64,000 nucleotides of DNA from Hyunsoonleella ulvae (GCF_016827605.1 NZ_JAEPJQ010000001.1:682001-746000); one strand, 5' to 3'; counted from the first letter of the stretch, positions 20,132 through 29,396 are shown. The notes: generated by a model not told the origin, from the sequence alone. Translations and numbers: made by a program.

Positions 20132-21400
20132 ATGAAAACATGTTATTGTGTATTTATGTTATGCTTTTTTCCGCTATTCCTATTCCCTAATGGCGGACCT
20201 ATTGATGAATCTACTATTAAAAAAGTTGGCGATTTAAAATTTATAAATATGCCCTATATAAAAATTATTAACGAGGATTTAGTTATAAGAATTGATGGAG
20301 ATTATGCTGAAGTTAAAGTTGCGTACACTCTGCAAGGTGGAGAATTTAGAGATGAAAATATTTTTTATGCATTCCCCATAGATTTTGGATTTGCTTCAAT
20401 CTATGAAACTCATGATTGGAATGATAATAATGTAAGCTTTATCAATTTTAAAAAGAATGGTAAGTTGCTACAACAAGAATCTCAAATCGATTTACAGACA
20501 AGTGAAGATAATACAAGAAGGAAATGGTACTTTGTAAAATTTGAAATGAAAAAAAATGAAGAGGTAAAGCTAGAGGTTCACTATAAATTCAAAGTGGGTT
20601 TTGTAGATATTGCTTATTCTAAATCATTTTATCCAGTGTTTAACGAACGAACTTTTATTTATGATTTCTCTGCAGCACAATATTGGGGTGGTAGAAAAAC
20701 AACAGGTGTGAATATATCGTTGGATGTTTCTGGTTTAAAGATGCTGCATGGAAAGGTTTTAAAAGTTAATGGGATTAATTTTGAGGAAGAAAACGGACAT
20801 TATACATTTCAAATAACAGACTTTAACTTTAAAGAAGCACCGAATCTTGAAGTTCAATATGAACTCAAAACACATAAATCTTCTGCGTACATATTAAAAA
20901 AATTACCTAAAAGAGAACAAATAAAAAAGATTATTACTTCTTCTCTATTGGAACAAAAGTATAGCAAAGATAATTTAGTTGATGTAGATTTTTCCACATG
21001 TTGGTGTGCAAAAACTAAAGATAAAAGTCCAAAACTAACATTTACGTTTAAAGATAGTGTTGAAGTCTCTTCAATCGTTTTTACCACGGGTTATTTAAAA
21101 TCTAAAGAGACCTATTACAACAATAATAGGCTCAAAAAAGTAGCAATTACGCAACATTACACATCGTATGACACAATAAAAAGAAATTTTACATATAAGC
21201 TAGACCTAGAAGATATACCATATCAAGAAATTAATACTAATACTTTTTATGATATGGTAAAATATACTGATTCTGGAGATATGTTTATGTATACTTCAAA
21301 AATTGAAATTGATATTTTAGAAACCTATAAAGGAGAAAAATATAATGACACCTGTATTTCAGAAATACTATTTCCTGGTTATAAACCTTTTACTGATTAG
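20132..21400 (+). CDS. Secreted protein with C-terminal discoidin-like (NADase-type glycan-binding-like) domain
   Basis: From the ATG at 20132 the protein has 422 aa, starting with a signal peptide (MKTCYCVFMLCFFPLFLFPNG). Residues 30-250 look beta-rich and resemble no family I can name. Residues 285-415 show the pattern of a discoidin-like domain: a D-x-D-x-S-T-C-W start, a FTTGYLKSKETYYNNNR core and a long beta sandwich, as in the NADase-type glycan-binding-like domain. This assignment is by eye. The longer open frame back to 20063 overlaps the GNAT gene and would lose the signal peptide, so I reject it. The end overlaps the next gene by 56 bp. Confidence 0.6.
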   Translation: MKTCYCVFMLCFFPLFLFPNGGPIDESTIKKVGDLKFINMPYIKIINEDLVIRIDGDYAEVKVAYTLQGGEFRDENIFYAFPIDFGFASIYETHDWNDNNVSFINFKKNGKLLQQESQIDLQTSEDNTRRKWYFVKFEMKKNEEVKLEVHYKFKVGFVDIAYSKSFYPVFNERTFIYDFSAAQYWGGRKTTGVNISLDVSGLKMLHGKVLKVNGINFEEENGHYTFQITDFNFKEAPNLEVQYELKTHKSSAYILKKLPKREQIKKIITSSLLEQKYSKDNLVDVDFSTCWCAKTKDKSPKLTFTFKDSVEVSSIVFTTGYLKSKETYYNNNRLKKVAITQHYTSYDTIKRNFTYKLDLEDIPYQEINTNTFYDMVKYTDSGDMFMYTSKIEIDILETYKGEKYNDTCISEILFPGYKPFTD

Positions 21401-22100
21401 TTGTTGTTTAAAAACAATTGCACAAAATCATCGTAAAACTATTCATATACATTCATTGAATGATTTTCCATTCAGTGAAAACGATTCTATTTATGAAATT
21501 CTACCAATCTATAAAGAGTATGCATATGACACTACACAGGAAATAGCATATACAGCGAAATATGTTGCAACTACAGAAATGCTTAAAAAAATTTCTGTGG
21601 GCACACACTTATTTAGCCTTTCTAAACCAAGAGAATTACCTAACACAAAATTACCATTGCACCTCTTAAAGGAAGAAATATATCAAATCATTTATACAAA
21701 AAGAACAGGTTATCTAGGGTACTTAGAAGAATTATTGAATGTCCCTTTTGTGCTTTCCCCTGAATTTTTAACAGAATTTGGACATCAAACTGACCTACGT
21801 GTTACAACAGATTGTGCAGAACTTGCTATTTATGGAAAACGTAGAGAAGGTTTAAAAGTGCCTTATTGTGGCCCGAGAGGAATTGTAAAATACTTAAGTA
21901 AAACCGATGTAGTTAAAAAAGGTATCATTCTTCACTTTGGACATCAAGTTTCAGTCTTGTATGAAGACAGAGGTATTCCAAATGCAATTGACGGAGAAGA
22001 TTTACTTATACATGCGTATGAACTTAAAGCGGAGATTATTCCGCTCAAAGAAACTAATTTATACAATACTCCTTATATTATATACCAATGGAAACAGTAA
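21345..22100 (+). CDS. Secreted/lipoprotein-like protein of unknown function
   Basis: This 251-aa protein is not recognised. The hydrophobic N-terminus (FLVINLLLISCCLKTIAQ) is a signal peptide, with either signal peptidase I cleavage after the AQ or lipidation at one of the two cysteines. A central segment DLRVTTDCAELAIYGKRR followed by VPYCGPRG and a later KGIILHFGHQVSVLYED suggests a compact enzyme-like or NlpC/P60-like fold with Cys and His, but this is a guess. Its start lies within the end of the preceding gene and its end overlaps the next gene by 13 bp, so the three are translationally coupled. Confidence 0.65.
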   Translation: MTPVFQKYYFLVINLLLISCCLKTIAQNHRKTIHIHSLNDFPFSENDSIYEILPIYKEYAYDTTQEIAYTAKYVATTEMLKKISVGTHLFSLSKPRELPNTKLPLHLLKEEIYQIIYTKRTGYLGYLEELLNVPFVLSPEFLTEFGHQTDLRVTTDCAELAIYGKRREGLKVPYCGPRGIVKYLSKTDVVKKGIILHFGHQVSVLYEDRGIPNAIDGEDLLIHAYELKAEIIPLKETNLYNTPYIIYQWKQ

Positions 22101-22450
22101 ATCAGAAGAAATGCTTAGAATGCGGAGAAAAAATTGTAGGTAGGATAGATAAAAAGTTCTGTAGCGATGGCTGTAGAAACACCTATAATAATCGCATTAA
22201 CAAAGACAGTAAAAATTTAATTAGAAATACCAATAACCGCTTACGAAAAAACCATAGAATTTTAGAAAAGCTCAACCCTGACGGTAAAGTTACTCGCTCT
22301 AAAGCTACACTTGTAGAAATGGGATTCGATTTTAATTATTTTACAAGCATTTACACCACAAAAGCTGGAAAAGTATATTATTTTGTTTACGACCAAGGGT
22401 ACTTGCCTATAGAGGGCGATTATTATGCTTTGGTAAAACGACAACGCTAA
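22088..22450 (+). CDS. Small protein with N-terminal zinc-finger-like motif
   Basis: The 120-aa, very basic protein starts with CLECGEKI and CSDGC motifs (Cys residues near 9, 12, 25 and 29), a likely four-cysteine zinc site. A Lys/Arg/Asn-rich helical stretch follows, then a C-terminal beta-rich part ending ALVKRQR. I recognise no named family, but similar CxxC-x(n)-CxxxC small proteins occur in flavobacteria. Nucleic-acid binding is plausible from charge. It overlaps the preceding gene by 13 bp. Confidence 0.7.
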   Translation: METVNQKKCLECGEKIVGRIDKKFCSDGCRNTYNNRINKDSKNLIRNTNNRLRKNHRILEKLNPDGKVTRSKATLVEMGFDFNYFTSIYTTKAGKVYYFVYDQGYLPIEGDYYALVKRQR

Positions 22451-22496
22451 TAACGTAACAATAGCATCGTTTATATGCTAACCAAACAACTAATTT

Positions 22497-23192
22497 ATGC
22501 CAGAAGCAGCAATAATTCCTATACTTATAATTACATTAATCATTGTAATTGGTGTATTATCATATTATTTCAGCAAAAAACAAAAAATTTTAAGAAGCTT
22601 AAACAAATTAAAGGCAAAGAGCATCCTTCAATTTAGAACCAACGAACCTACTAAAGTCACTGGTAAAGTTTTGCATGTACACGAGCCATTTGTAGCACCA
22701 TTTAGTAAGCGCAAATGTGTAGCTTTCGAGTTTAAGATTCAGCAAAAAAAACAACGAGGCAAAAATTCCTATTGGAAAACATTAATTGATGAAAAAAACA
22801 TTCAAGACTTTTTTATCGAGCTAAAGGGAGAGGTGGCTATGATAAAACCAAAAACAAATCCTTTAAACTTTAATATGTATCTAGAGGAAGATAAACGTGT
22901 TTCGTCAGGTTTTTTAAACGACCCTTCGCCCGAATTTGAAAATTTACTGCAAGCCTATAACATAGAAAGCACCACTATTTTAGGATTTAATAAAACCCTA
23001 CGTTATACCGAAAGGATATTAGAAGTAGGAGAAACCGTTACCGTTGGTGGTATTGCAAAGTGGAAAGCTTTAGACACAGCTATAAACGGCTACAACTATT
23101 CAAAAATCGCAGCTTTAGAAAGCAATGACACACAAAAAATTATTATTACCGATTTACCTGAAGCAATATCACAAAAGAAAAGGCGCTTGTAA
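22497..23192 (+). CDS. Membrane protein with GIDE/MULAN-like domain
   Basis: This 231-aa protein has one N-terminal transmembrane helix (IIPILIITLIIVIGVLSYYF) and a cytoplasmic basic linker, followed by a domain that resembles the GIDE domain of the mitochondrial E3 ligase MULAN. The resemblance is the VTGKV start, the APFSKRKCVAFEF motif near residue 70, a Trp in YWKTL, an FFIEL strand, and a late ILEVGETVTVGGIAKW segment. There is no RING finger, as in other bacterial members. The role of bacterial GIDE proteins is not known. The stop codon abuts the stop of the convergent CBS gene. Confidence 0.6.
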   Translation: MPEAAIIPILIITLIIVIGVLSYYFSKKQKILRSLNKLKAKSILQFRTNEPTKVTGKVLHVHEPFVAPFSKRKCVAFEFKIQQKKQRGKNSYWKTLIDEKNIQDFFIELKGEVAMIKPKTNPLNFNMYLEEDKRVSSGFLNDPSPEFENLLQAYNIESTTILGFNKTLRYTERILEVGETVTVGGIAKWKALDTAINGYNYSKIAALESNDTQKIIITDLPEAISQKKRRL

Positions 23193-23660
23193 CTATTTCC
23201 AGGTTTGCCCCTTAAGCTTCATGGCTGCTTTTAAAACATCTTTTTGACTTATTTGCCCTACTAATTTTCCATTTTCCACAATAGGGAAACGACGCCGTTT
23301 AGCTTCTAAAAACTTTTTGGCAGCATCAAAAATATTCATATTACCATCAATAGTTTCTACATTATTAGCCATGTGTTTTTCTATGGTTTGGTCTTGCATC
23401 GGCATATTGTAATAGCGACTCTCACTAATTTGTTTTATACAATCACCTTCAGAAATAATCCCAATTAATTCATGTTTATCATTAACCACTGGCCCTCCAG
23501 AAATTCTATTTTTTATTAAAGCCTGCATTACTGTTTCTATACTTTGGTCTGGGGTAAAGGTTATTAAATTCCTTGTCATGTAGTCCCTTACCTTTAAAGG
23601 TGTATCATTCGCAGTCGTAGATTGTTGTCTCCTAGCACCTTGAAAACTCTTAATTCCCAT
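23193..23660 (-). CDS. CBS-domain pair protein
   Basis: The 155-aa cytoplasmic protein is made of two CBS motifs. The first is about residues 25-80 (VRDYMTRNLITFTPDQSIETVMQ to ELIGIISEGD), the second 95-150 (ANNVETIDGNMNIFDAAKKFLEAKRRRFPIVE to LVGQISQKDVLKA). Such Bateman modules bind adenine nucleotides and usually regulate a partner; no catalytic domain is attached here. The N-terminal 20 residues are basic and disordered. It is transcribed alone, with no clear partner beside it. Confidence 0.88.
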   Translation of the reverse strand: MGIKSFQGARRQQSTTANDTPLKVRDYMTRNLITFTPDQSIETVMQALIKNRISGGPVVNDKHELIGIISEGDCIKQISESRYYNMPMQDQTIEKHMANNVETIDGNMNIFDAAKKFLEAKRRRFPIVENGKLVGQISQKDVLKAAMKLKGQTWK

Positions 23661-23906
23661 AATATTTAGTTTTTAGTATTTTAAATGTAGCTAAAAAAAA
23701 TGAGTTTTCCTAAAACTTCATGTGACCATAAAAAATTAAGGGATGTTACCTGTAACGAACCCTAAAGCAAGACAAAACCTCAAAGCTAACCTTATACCAC
23801 ATATGCAACTGTAAACCTATACATCTCCTATTACAACAATTAATAAACTTTTAAGAGATTAAGTCCCAAATTTTTATAGTTTTGGGCATCAAATTAAAAC
23901 TAAAGA

Positions 23907-24623
23907 ATGATGAAACGAATTATGATGTTGGCGTTGTTTGCAATAACACTTCAAATAGGAGCACAAAGTAACGCTGAATTAATAAAGCATTTTGAGGCCT
24001 ATGGCAAACAAATGCGCTTGCAAGGCGATGTTCAAGGGATTATTAATGCGATGACGCATTTAAATGTATTAGCACCGTCTGAAGCGAGAAAAGACACCTT
24101 AGCCTACATTTACATGTCTGAAGGGAAATATATGCAAGCTTTAAATACAATTGGCATTGATGCCAAGGTTGATGATTCTGATATTGCTGTTGAAGTAAAA
24201 GCCATGTCTTTAAAAGCAGTTAAACAACCTGAGCGTGCTTTAGTACATTTTAACGAAATGTTTAAGAGAAAACCAAGCCCTGCCCTTGCCTACGAATTGG
24301 CAGAGCTAAATATGCAGCTTCAAAAATTAGATGAAGCCTTAAAGCATATTAACTATGGTTTGGCTAATGCTAAACCAGACATGATGCATGCATACTACGA
24401 ACAGCAAACACCATATCAAGTAGCACTTAAAAGTGGCTTTATGTATTTAAAAGCCCTACAACTTTTTCAACAAGACAGAAAAAACAATATTGATGCCGCA
24501 GTTGATATTTTAGATGACACTTTAAAGGCTTCTCCTAATTTTAATTTGGTAAACCTTACCAAAAAAGAATTGTTAAGACAAAAACAAATAATGCAAGCCC
24601 AAGCTGAACAACCCAAGCAATAA
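23907..24623 (+). CDS. Secreted TPR-like protein
   Basis: The 238-aa protein has a signal peptide (MMKRIMMLALFAITLQIGAQS). The rest is all helical, with tetratricopeptide-like pairs: ARKDTLAYIYMSEGKYMQALNTIG near 60-85, PERALVHFNEMFKRKPSPALAYELA near 100-130 and LQKLDEALKHINYGLANAKPD near 135-158. The mature protein is periplasmic and likely a protein-protein scaffold. It is a single-gene unit with its own terminator. The 246 bp upstream contain nothing I can name. Confidence 0.75.
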   Translation: MMKRIMMLALFAITLQIGAQSNAELIKHFEAYGKQMRLQGDVQGIINAMTHLNVLAPSEARKDTLAYIYMSEGKYMQALNTIGIDAKVDDSDIAVEVKAMSLKAVKQPERALVHFNEMFKRKPSPALAYELAELNMQLQKLDEALKHINYGLANAKPDMMHAYYEQQTPYQVALKSGFMYLKALQLFQQDRKNNIDAAVDILDDTLKASPNFNLVNLTKKELLRQKQIMQAQAEQPKQ

Positions 24624-24644
24624 GTACATTAAAATACATCAAAA

Positions 24645-24684
24645 AAAAAAAAGGACATCGTAATCGTTATGATATCCTTTTTTT
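24645..24684. terminator. Intrinsic terminator after TPR gene
   Basis: An imperfect stem (A-run, GGACATCGTAA paired with TTATGATATCC, T-run) spans this interval, with the T-run on the plus strand. Confidence 0.7.
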
Positions 24685-24730
24685 GTTTTCATCAATCAAA
24701 TTCATAGTTAAGAATCCTAAGCTGTTGTTT

Positions 24731-25192
24731 TTAATTCGAACTTTTTATTTCTAATTGATATTTCTCCCTATCGATATAATGGCTTTCAAAAATTGTAATT
24801 CCATTATCAAATATTTTTACGTCAAAACTACGTTTTATTAAATATCGGTCATCTAAATCGTTGGATAAATAAATAAATCCTGAGAGCAAAACCCAAAATC
24901 CAATCCAAAATATTCTAGAAATCTTTTTGGGAATATTGATTTTCCAAAAATGGTTGACAGATAAGATTATTATCAACCAAAAAATAAAATAGACTAGTAA
25001 ATTGATCACCATTTCAGTTAGAAAATATTGAGTTGACATAGATGTGTGAAATCCTTCACACTTATAAATTAAAGGAAATCCATAGAAATAAACATCTTTT
25101 GCATCTATCGCAATTCCATACCACCATTTTGTTACAGCTCCAAATGAAACTAAAGTAAAAGGTATAATTAATCGAAATATTAATTTTTTCAT
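24731..25192 (-). CDS. Small membrane protein of unknown function
   Basis: The 153-aa protein is not recognised. It has three or four hydrophobic segments: near residues 5-22, 58-80 (VINLLVYFIFWLIIILSV) and 93-110 (FWIGFWVLLSGFIYL). A soluble C-terminal tail follows (FDVKIFDNGITIFESHYIDREKY), which looks like a short beta domain. It is probably an inner-membrane protein. It lies 45 bp upstream of a lipoprotein gene only in the sense of strand order; the two need not be co-transcribed. Confidence 0.6.
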   Translation of the reverse strand: MKKLIFRLIIPFTLVSFGAVTKWWYGIAIDAKDVYFYGFPLIYKCEGFHTSMSTQYFLTEMVINLLVYFIFWLIIILSVNHFWKINIPKKISRIFWIGFWVLLSGFIYLSNDLDDRYLIKRSFDVKIFDNGITIFESHYIDREKYQLEIKSSN

Positions 25193-25237
25193 CTACAAGA
25201 TGTGAGTGAGTAGATAGATGTGATAATCATGAAAACC

Positions 25238-25756
25238 TCAATAAGGCCGCGCAATACGCTGCCCGTCTTTCTCAATTTTCTTATTGAGCTGAAAATTTAA
25301 ATTAGAGTAAGACACCAATAATTCTTTTAAAACCCCAGCTAGTTCGGGTTTAGTAGTAGTATGCAATGTGCGCGCATCTTCAAACTTGTACAGCATATTC
25401 TCTACTATAGTTATTCTAGATAATACAGATTGCGTATTGAGTGTATCGGGTATGGTTTTACGTAACTCCCTTAGCAGTCCTGAAATAGCTTTTTCTTCTT
25501 CAAAAAAAGAAAAATCAGCGTTTTTAACACCTTCCATTGCTGTTCGCAATTGGTCATAAGGCTGCCATGGTTCAGTTAAAACTTCCACCTTGGGGTCTAA
25601 AGCAAATTCTAAATATTTTAACTTTTCAATATCAGCTTTAGTGATACTACCGTTTTCAGTATTTTCGGTTAGCAGCTCAGTAGGCTGTTGGGACTTATTA
25701 TTACAAGCCATAACTACCAAACACAAACCCAGAATGTATAATACCCTTAAAGACAT
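25238..25756 (-). CDS. Periplasmic lipoprotein of unknown function
   Basis: The 172-aa protein has a lipoprotein signal (LGLCLVVMAC, lipid-bearing Cys near residue 18) followed by NNKSQQ. There are no acidic residues directly after the cysteine, so it should face the periplasm, not the cell surface. The mature part is predicted almost entirely helical, with a regular pattern of charged and hydrophobic residues, and ends in IEKDGQRIARPY. No family is recognised. Confidence 0.7.
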   Translation of the reverse strand: MSLRVLYILGLCLVVMACNNKSQQPTELLTENTENGSITKADIEKLKYLEFALDPKVEVLTEPWQPYDQLRTAMEGVKNADFSFFEEEKAISGLLRELRKTIPDTLNTQSVLSRITIVENMLYKFEDARTLHTTTKPELAGVLKELLVSYSNLNFQLNKKIEKDGQRIARPY

Positions 25757-25844
25757 ACGATACTTAAATTTAACACTTGCTATGCAAATATATATTTATG
25801 TTTTGATTAATTGTATATTTGATGAACCCTAAAATCTAGTTAAA

Positions 25845-26435
25845 ATGTTTGATAATTTTCTTTTCAATGTAGAGTACGGCATCAAGCACGTGCTTGATAT
25901 TAACGGTTACGACCACGTTTTATTTTTAATGCTACTTGCTATTCCCTATCTTTTTAAAGATTGGAAACGTGTACTGTTGTTAGTATCTATGTTTACCCTT
26001 GGGCATACACTCTCTTTAGTGTTAGCCGCCTACAATGTAGTAACAGTAGATGGCTCTCTTGTAGAATTTCTAATCCCTGTTACCATACTCATCGCCGCAC
26101 TTTATAACGTATTTACTGCTGGCAAAGGTGCCCAAAAAGAACGTGTAGGTGTTTTATTTATAACAACATTATTTTTTGGATTAATCCACGGATTGGGATT
26201 TGCTAGAGAATTCCATATGCTTCTAGGAGAAACAGACAATAAACTAGTTTTACTTTTAGAGTTTGCATTAGGCATTGAAATAGCCCAAGTTATCATAGTA
26301 TTTATAGTGTTATTTCTGGGTTATTTAACGCAAACTATATTTAGGTTTTCTAAACGCGATTGGGTAATGGTAATATCATCTATAGTTATTGGTTTGGTAA
26401 TTCCCATGTTGATGGATAGTGATTTTTTAAACTAA
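25845..26435 (+). CDS. HupE/UreJ-family membrane protein
   Basis: This 196-aa inner-membrane protein has six to seven hydrophobic segments. The family signature is in GIKHVLDINGYDHVLFLMLLA (residues about 12-32), followed by FTLGHTLSLVLA (near 50) and FFGLIHGLGFAREF (near 108-121), which give a row of conserved histidines able to bind a metal. HupE/UreJ proteins are associated with nickel or other metal transport, but no nickel enzyme is encoded nearby, so the substrate remains open. Confidence 0.8.
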   Translation: MFDNFLFNVEYGIKHVLDINGYDHVLFLMLLAIPYLFKDWKRVLLLVSMFTLGHTLSLVLAAYNVVTVDGSLVEFLIPVTILIAALYNVFTAGKGAQKERVGVLFITTLFFGLIHGLGFAREFHMLLGETDNKLVLLLEFALGIEIAQVIIVFIVLFLGYLTQTIFRFSKRDWVMVISSIVIGLVIPMLMDSDFLN

Positions 26436-26665
26436 GCCCGAGCTAAATAACTAGTTTTGTAAAACTTTAACGTCCGTACATTAGTAATTACACTATGAAC
26501 ATCTTATTTTCGTTATAGACTTTTACATTAAAGATTAGATATTTGTTGAAACTCCCAGATTATGGTCGAAAACAAGCCTAACACAAACATGTAAAGTTGG
26601 TATACTATTTAGATTGTTTAATCTAGGGAAACTCAACTAAAAGTAAGCGCCAAAAATAAAAATTG

Positions 26666-27097
26666 ATGCAGAACAAAAAACAATTAAAATACGATAAAGC
26701 TTATTTAAGAATGGCTGAAGAATGGGGAAAACTATCGTATTGTAAACGCAAACAAGTTGGCGCAATTATTGTAAAGGATAGAATGATAATTTCTGACGGT
26801 TACAATGGCACACCAACAGGATTTGAGAATTATTGTGAAGATGATGCAGGCTACACCAAATGGTATGTATTACATGCCGAAGCAAATGCAATTTTAAAAG
26901 TAGCAGCATCTACGCAATCGTGCAAAGGCGCAACACTTTACGTTACACTGTCGCCATGCAGAGAGTGCAGTAAATTAATACATCAATCTGGGATTGTAAG
27001 AGTTGTGTATTCACGAGCTTACAAAGATGATTCTGGATTAAAATTTTTAGAACGTGCTGGAGTAGATGTACAATTTATAGAAGATTTAAACGAATAG
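26666..27097 (+). CDS. dCMP deaminase (ComEB-like)
   Basis: This zinc-dependent deoxycytidylate deaminase (143 aa) converts dCMP to dUMP on the route to dTMP. The zinc and catalytic motifs are clear: LHAEANAI (His and catalytic Glu, near residue 71) and SPCRECSKL (two Cys, near 99-102). The N-terminal YNGTPTGFENYCED segment is typical of the dCMP group. The open frame starts at a TTG at 26663, directly followed by ATG; I chose the ATG. Its last stop base is the first base of the downstream protease start (TAGTG), so the two are coupled. Confidence 0.92.
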   Translation: MQNKKQLKYDKAYLRMAEEWGKLSYCKRKQVGAIIVKDRMIISDGYNGTPTGFENYCEDDAGYTKWYVLHAEANAILKVAASTQSCKGATLYVTLSPCRECSKLIHQSGIVRVVYSRAYKDDSGLKFLERAGVDVQFIEDLNE

Positions 27098-28686
27098 TGC
27101 AATTTGATAGAAAATACCTGCCCTTAATACTTGGAGTTGCCATTGCAACTGGTATTTTTATTGGTGGAAAGTTAAATTTTAGCGATGCACCAGATCGTTT
27201 TTTTACAGCAAAGAGCAAAAAAGATAAGCTTAATAGGCTCATAGATTACATTGAATACGACTATGTAGATGATATCAACACCGACAGCATTGTTGATGTT
27301 ACAGTTAATGGCATCTTAGAAAATCTAGATCCGCACTCTGTTTATATCCCAAGAGATGATATGGAGCGTGTTGCCGATGAAATGCGCGGGAATTTTGTGG
27401 GCATAGGCGTTAGTTTTTATACTTATAAAGATACCATAGCGGTAATACGTCCTATTGAAAACGGCCCAAGTGCTAAAGCTGGCATTAAAGGCGGGGATCG
27501 TATTATTATGGCCGACAATGACACCCTAATAGGCAATAGCCTAAAGGATGGCGAATTAGTAAAAAAATTAAAAGGGCCATTAAATTCTAAAGTAGAGCTA
27601 AAAATATTTAGAAAAGGCGAACCCGAATTGTTAACATTTAAAGTAAAACGCGGAAAAATACCTATTAAAAGCGTTGATGCATCATACATGTTAACCGAAA
27701 ATCTAGGATACATCAAAATAAACAAGTTTGCAGAATCCACTTATAAGGAATTTAAAAAAGGATTAGATAAACTTATTGCTCTGGGTGCCACTAAAATCGC
27801 CTTAGATTTAAGGGACAACCCCGGAGGCCGACTGGATATTACAGAACTGATTTTGGATGAATTCCTAGAGGACGATAAACTTATTTTATTCACTAAAAAC
27901 AAACGTGGCGATATAGAAAAAAGCTATGCCACTAACAGAGGCGATTTTGAAACGGGAGAAGTCTTTGTTTTAATAGATGAAAACTCGGCATCGGCGAGCG
28001 AGATTGTTGCCGGAGCATTACAAGACAACGACAAAGGTACAATCGTAGGACGTCGTTCCTACGGAAAAGGCTTAGTACAACGTGAAATGGATTTAGGAGA
28101 TGGTAGCGCAGTACGCTTAACTGTATCCAGATATTACACACCAACAGGACGCTCCATTCAACGCCCATACAATAAAGGCAATCGTGAATACTATGAAGAC
28201 TATTACAAGCGCATAGAAAACGGAGAACTCACTGATGAGACAAAAATTGAGATTGCAGACTCTTTAAAATTTACCACACCAAAAGGAAAAGTTGTTTACG
28301 GTGGCGGCGGTATTATTCCCGATATATTTGTACCTGTAGACAAATCCATGAACAATGAAACCTTGACATATTTGAAACGCAGAGGTGTTTTTGGATATTT
28401 TGCGTTTGAAATGTTAGAGAAGGACCGGAATGCTTTTAGCAACTACAACCGCAAAGATTTTATAGCTAGTTTTAAGGTTACTGATGATATGCTATTAGAA
28501 TTTCAGGATTATTTAAATGTAAGAACGGGGTCTAATATTACTTTTGTAGCCTATCATGAAGAAGTAAAACAATACCTCAAGGCTACCTTTGCCGATCAAT
28601 TATTTGGAGACGGCGCTTTTGAAGAGGTTATCAATCAACGTGATATTATGATTGATGAGGTTATTCGGCTAAGTGACGGAGAATAA
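27097..28686 (+). CDS. S41-family C-terminal processing peptidase (CtpA/Prc-like)
   Basis: This 529-aa periplasmic serine protease is anchored by an N-terminal helix (LPLILGVAIATGIFIGG). The order is tail, a PDZ domain at about 75-165 (GVSFYTYKDTIAVIRPIENGPSAKAGIKGGDRI in two adjoining parts), then the S41 core with the nucleophile in SASASE (residues 297-302) and the general base Lys324 in RRSYGKGLVQ. Such proteases cut C-terminal tails of periplasmic and envelope proteins. The start is a GTG that overlaps the dCMP deaminase stop by one base. Function with the deaminase is not obvious; the pairing may be only transcriptional. Confidence 0.92.
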   Translation: MQFDRKYLPLILGVAIATGIFIGGKLNFSDAPDRFFTAKSKKDKLNRLIDYIEYDYVDDINTDSIVDVTVNGILENLDPHSVYIPRDDMERVADEMRGNFVGIGVSFYTYKDTIAVIRPIENGPSAKAGIKGGDRIIMADNDTLIGNSLKDGELVKKLKGPLNSKVELKIFRKGEPELLTFKVKRGKIPIKSVDASYMLTENLGYIKINKFAESTYKEFKKGLDKLIALGATKIALDLRDNPGGRLDITELILDEFLEDDKLILFTKNKRGDIEKSYATNRGDFETGEVFVLIDENSASASEIVAGALQDNDKGTIVGRRSYGKGLVQREMDLGDGSAVRLTVSRYYTPTGRSIQRPYNKGNREYYEDYYKRIENGELTDETKIEIADSLKFTTPKGKVVYGGGGIIPDIFVPVDKSMNNETLTYLKRRGVFGYFAFEMLEKDRNAFSNYNRKDFIASFKVTDDMLLEFQDYLNVRTGSNITFVAYHEEVKQYLKATFADQLFGDGAFEEVINQRDIMIDEVIRLSDGE

Positions 28687-28912
28687 ATCATTTAAAACCA
28701 CATTCTTAAAAAACCTACCGCTCAGCCCACTGCTTCCCCTTAAAGAACTTTAGAACCTCTTATGCTATTTTATGTTGATTTAGTCGCATATGCTATATCG
28801 CATTTTTTTCACTACTTAAAAACATGTTTTGGTCTGTCACTATCCATTTTTAATTTATGGATTACCAATTAGTTTCGTTTCCTTAAAATAAACAAAAGCA
28901 AACTCAAACCCT

Positions 28913-29371
28913 ATGGAAGCCAAAACAATTGAACTCGTTCAAGGTACATTTAAAAAAGTAGTTCCTATTGCCGATAAAGCAGCAGAAATATTTTATGCTA
29001 AACTTTTTGATTTAGATCCAGCATTAAAGCCTTTATTTAAAGGCGACATGAAAGAACAAGGCGCTAAATTGATGAGCATGATTGGGACTGCCGTAAACGG
29101 ACTTAACAACTTAGAAGCCATAGTTCCAGCAGTACAAAACCTAGGCAGAAACCATGTAGGTTATGGTGTTAAAGATAGTCATTACGACACTGTAGGCACT
29201 GCATTAATCTATACCTTAGAAACTGGATTAGGCGATGCATTTACTCCAGACGTTAAAAACGCTTGGGTGGAAGTATACACCGTATTGGCTACAACAATGA
29301 AGGATGCTGCCAACGAAGTAGAAATGGCAGTTGCAGAAACCGAAAGCAAACCTTGGTGGAAGTTCTGGTAG
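28913..29371 (+). CDS. Single-domain globin (bacterial haemoglobin)
   Basis: This 152-aa globin is of the flavohaemoglobin/Vitreoscilla type without a reductase domain. It has a typical start (IELVQGTFKKVVPIADKAAEIFYAKLF), and the CD region carries DPALKPLFKGD. The proximal His is H81 in RNHVGYGVKDSHY, with the usual YG after it. The C-terminus has a short extension, VAETESKPWWKFW, with aromatic residues not usual for the family. Roles in oxygen or nitric oxide handling are known for relatives. It stands alone; the 226 bp before it hold nothing I can name. Confidence 0.92.
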   Translation: MEAKTIELVQGTFKKVVPIADKAAEIFYAKLFDLDPALKPLFKGDMKEQGAKLMSMIGTAVNGLNNLEAIVPAVQNLGRNHVGYGVKDSHYDTVGTALIYTLETGLGDAFTPDVKNAWVEVYTVLATTMKDAANEVEMAVAETESKPWWKFW

Positions 29372-29396
29372 GTCAATACAACTTAGAAACATATTA

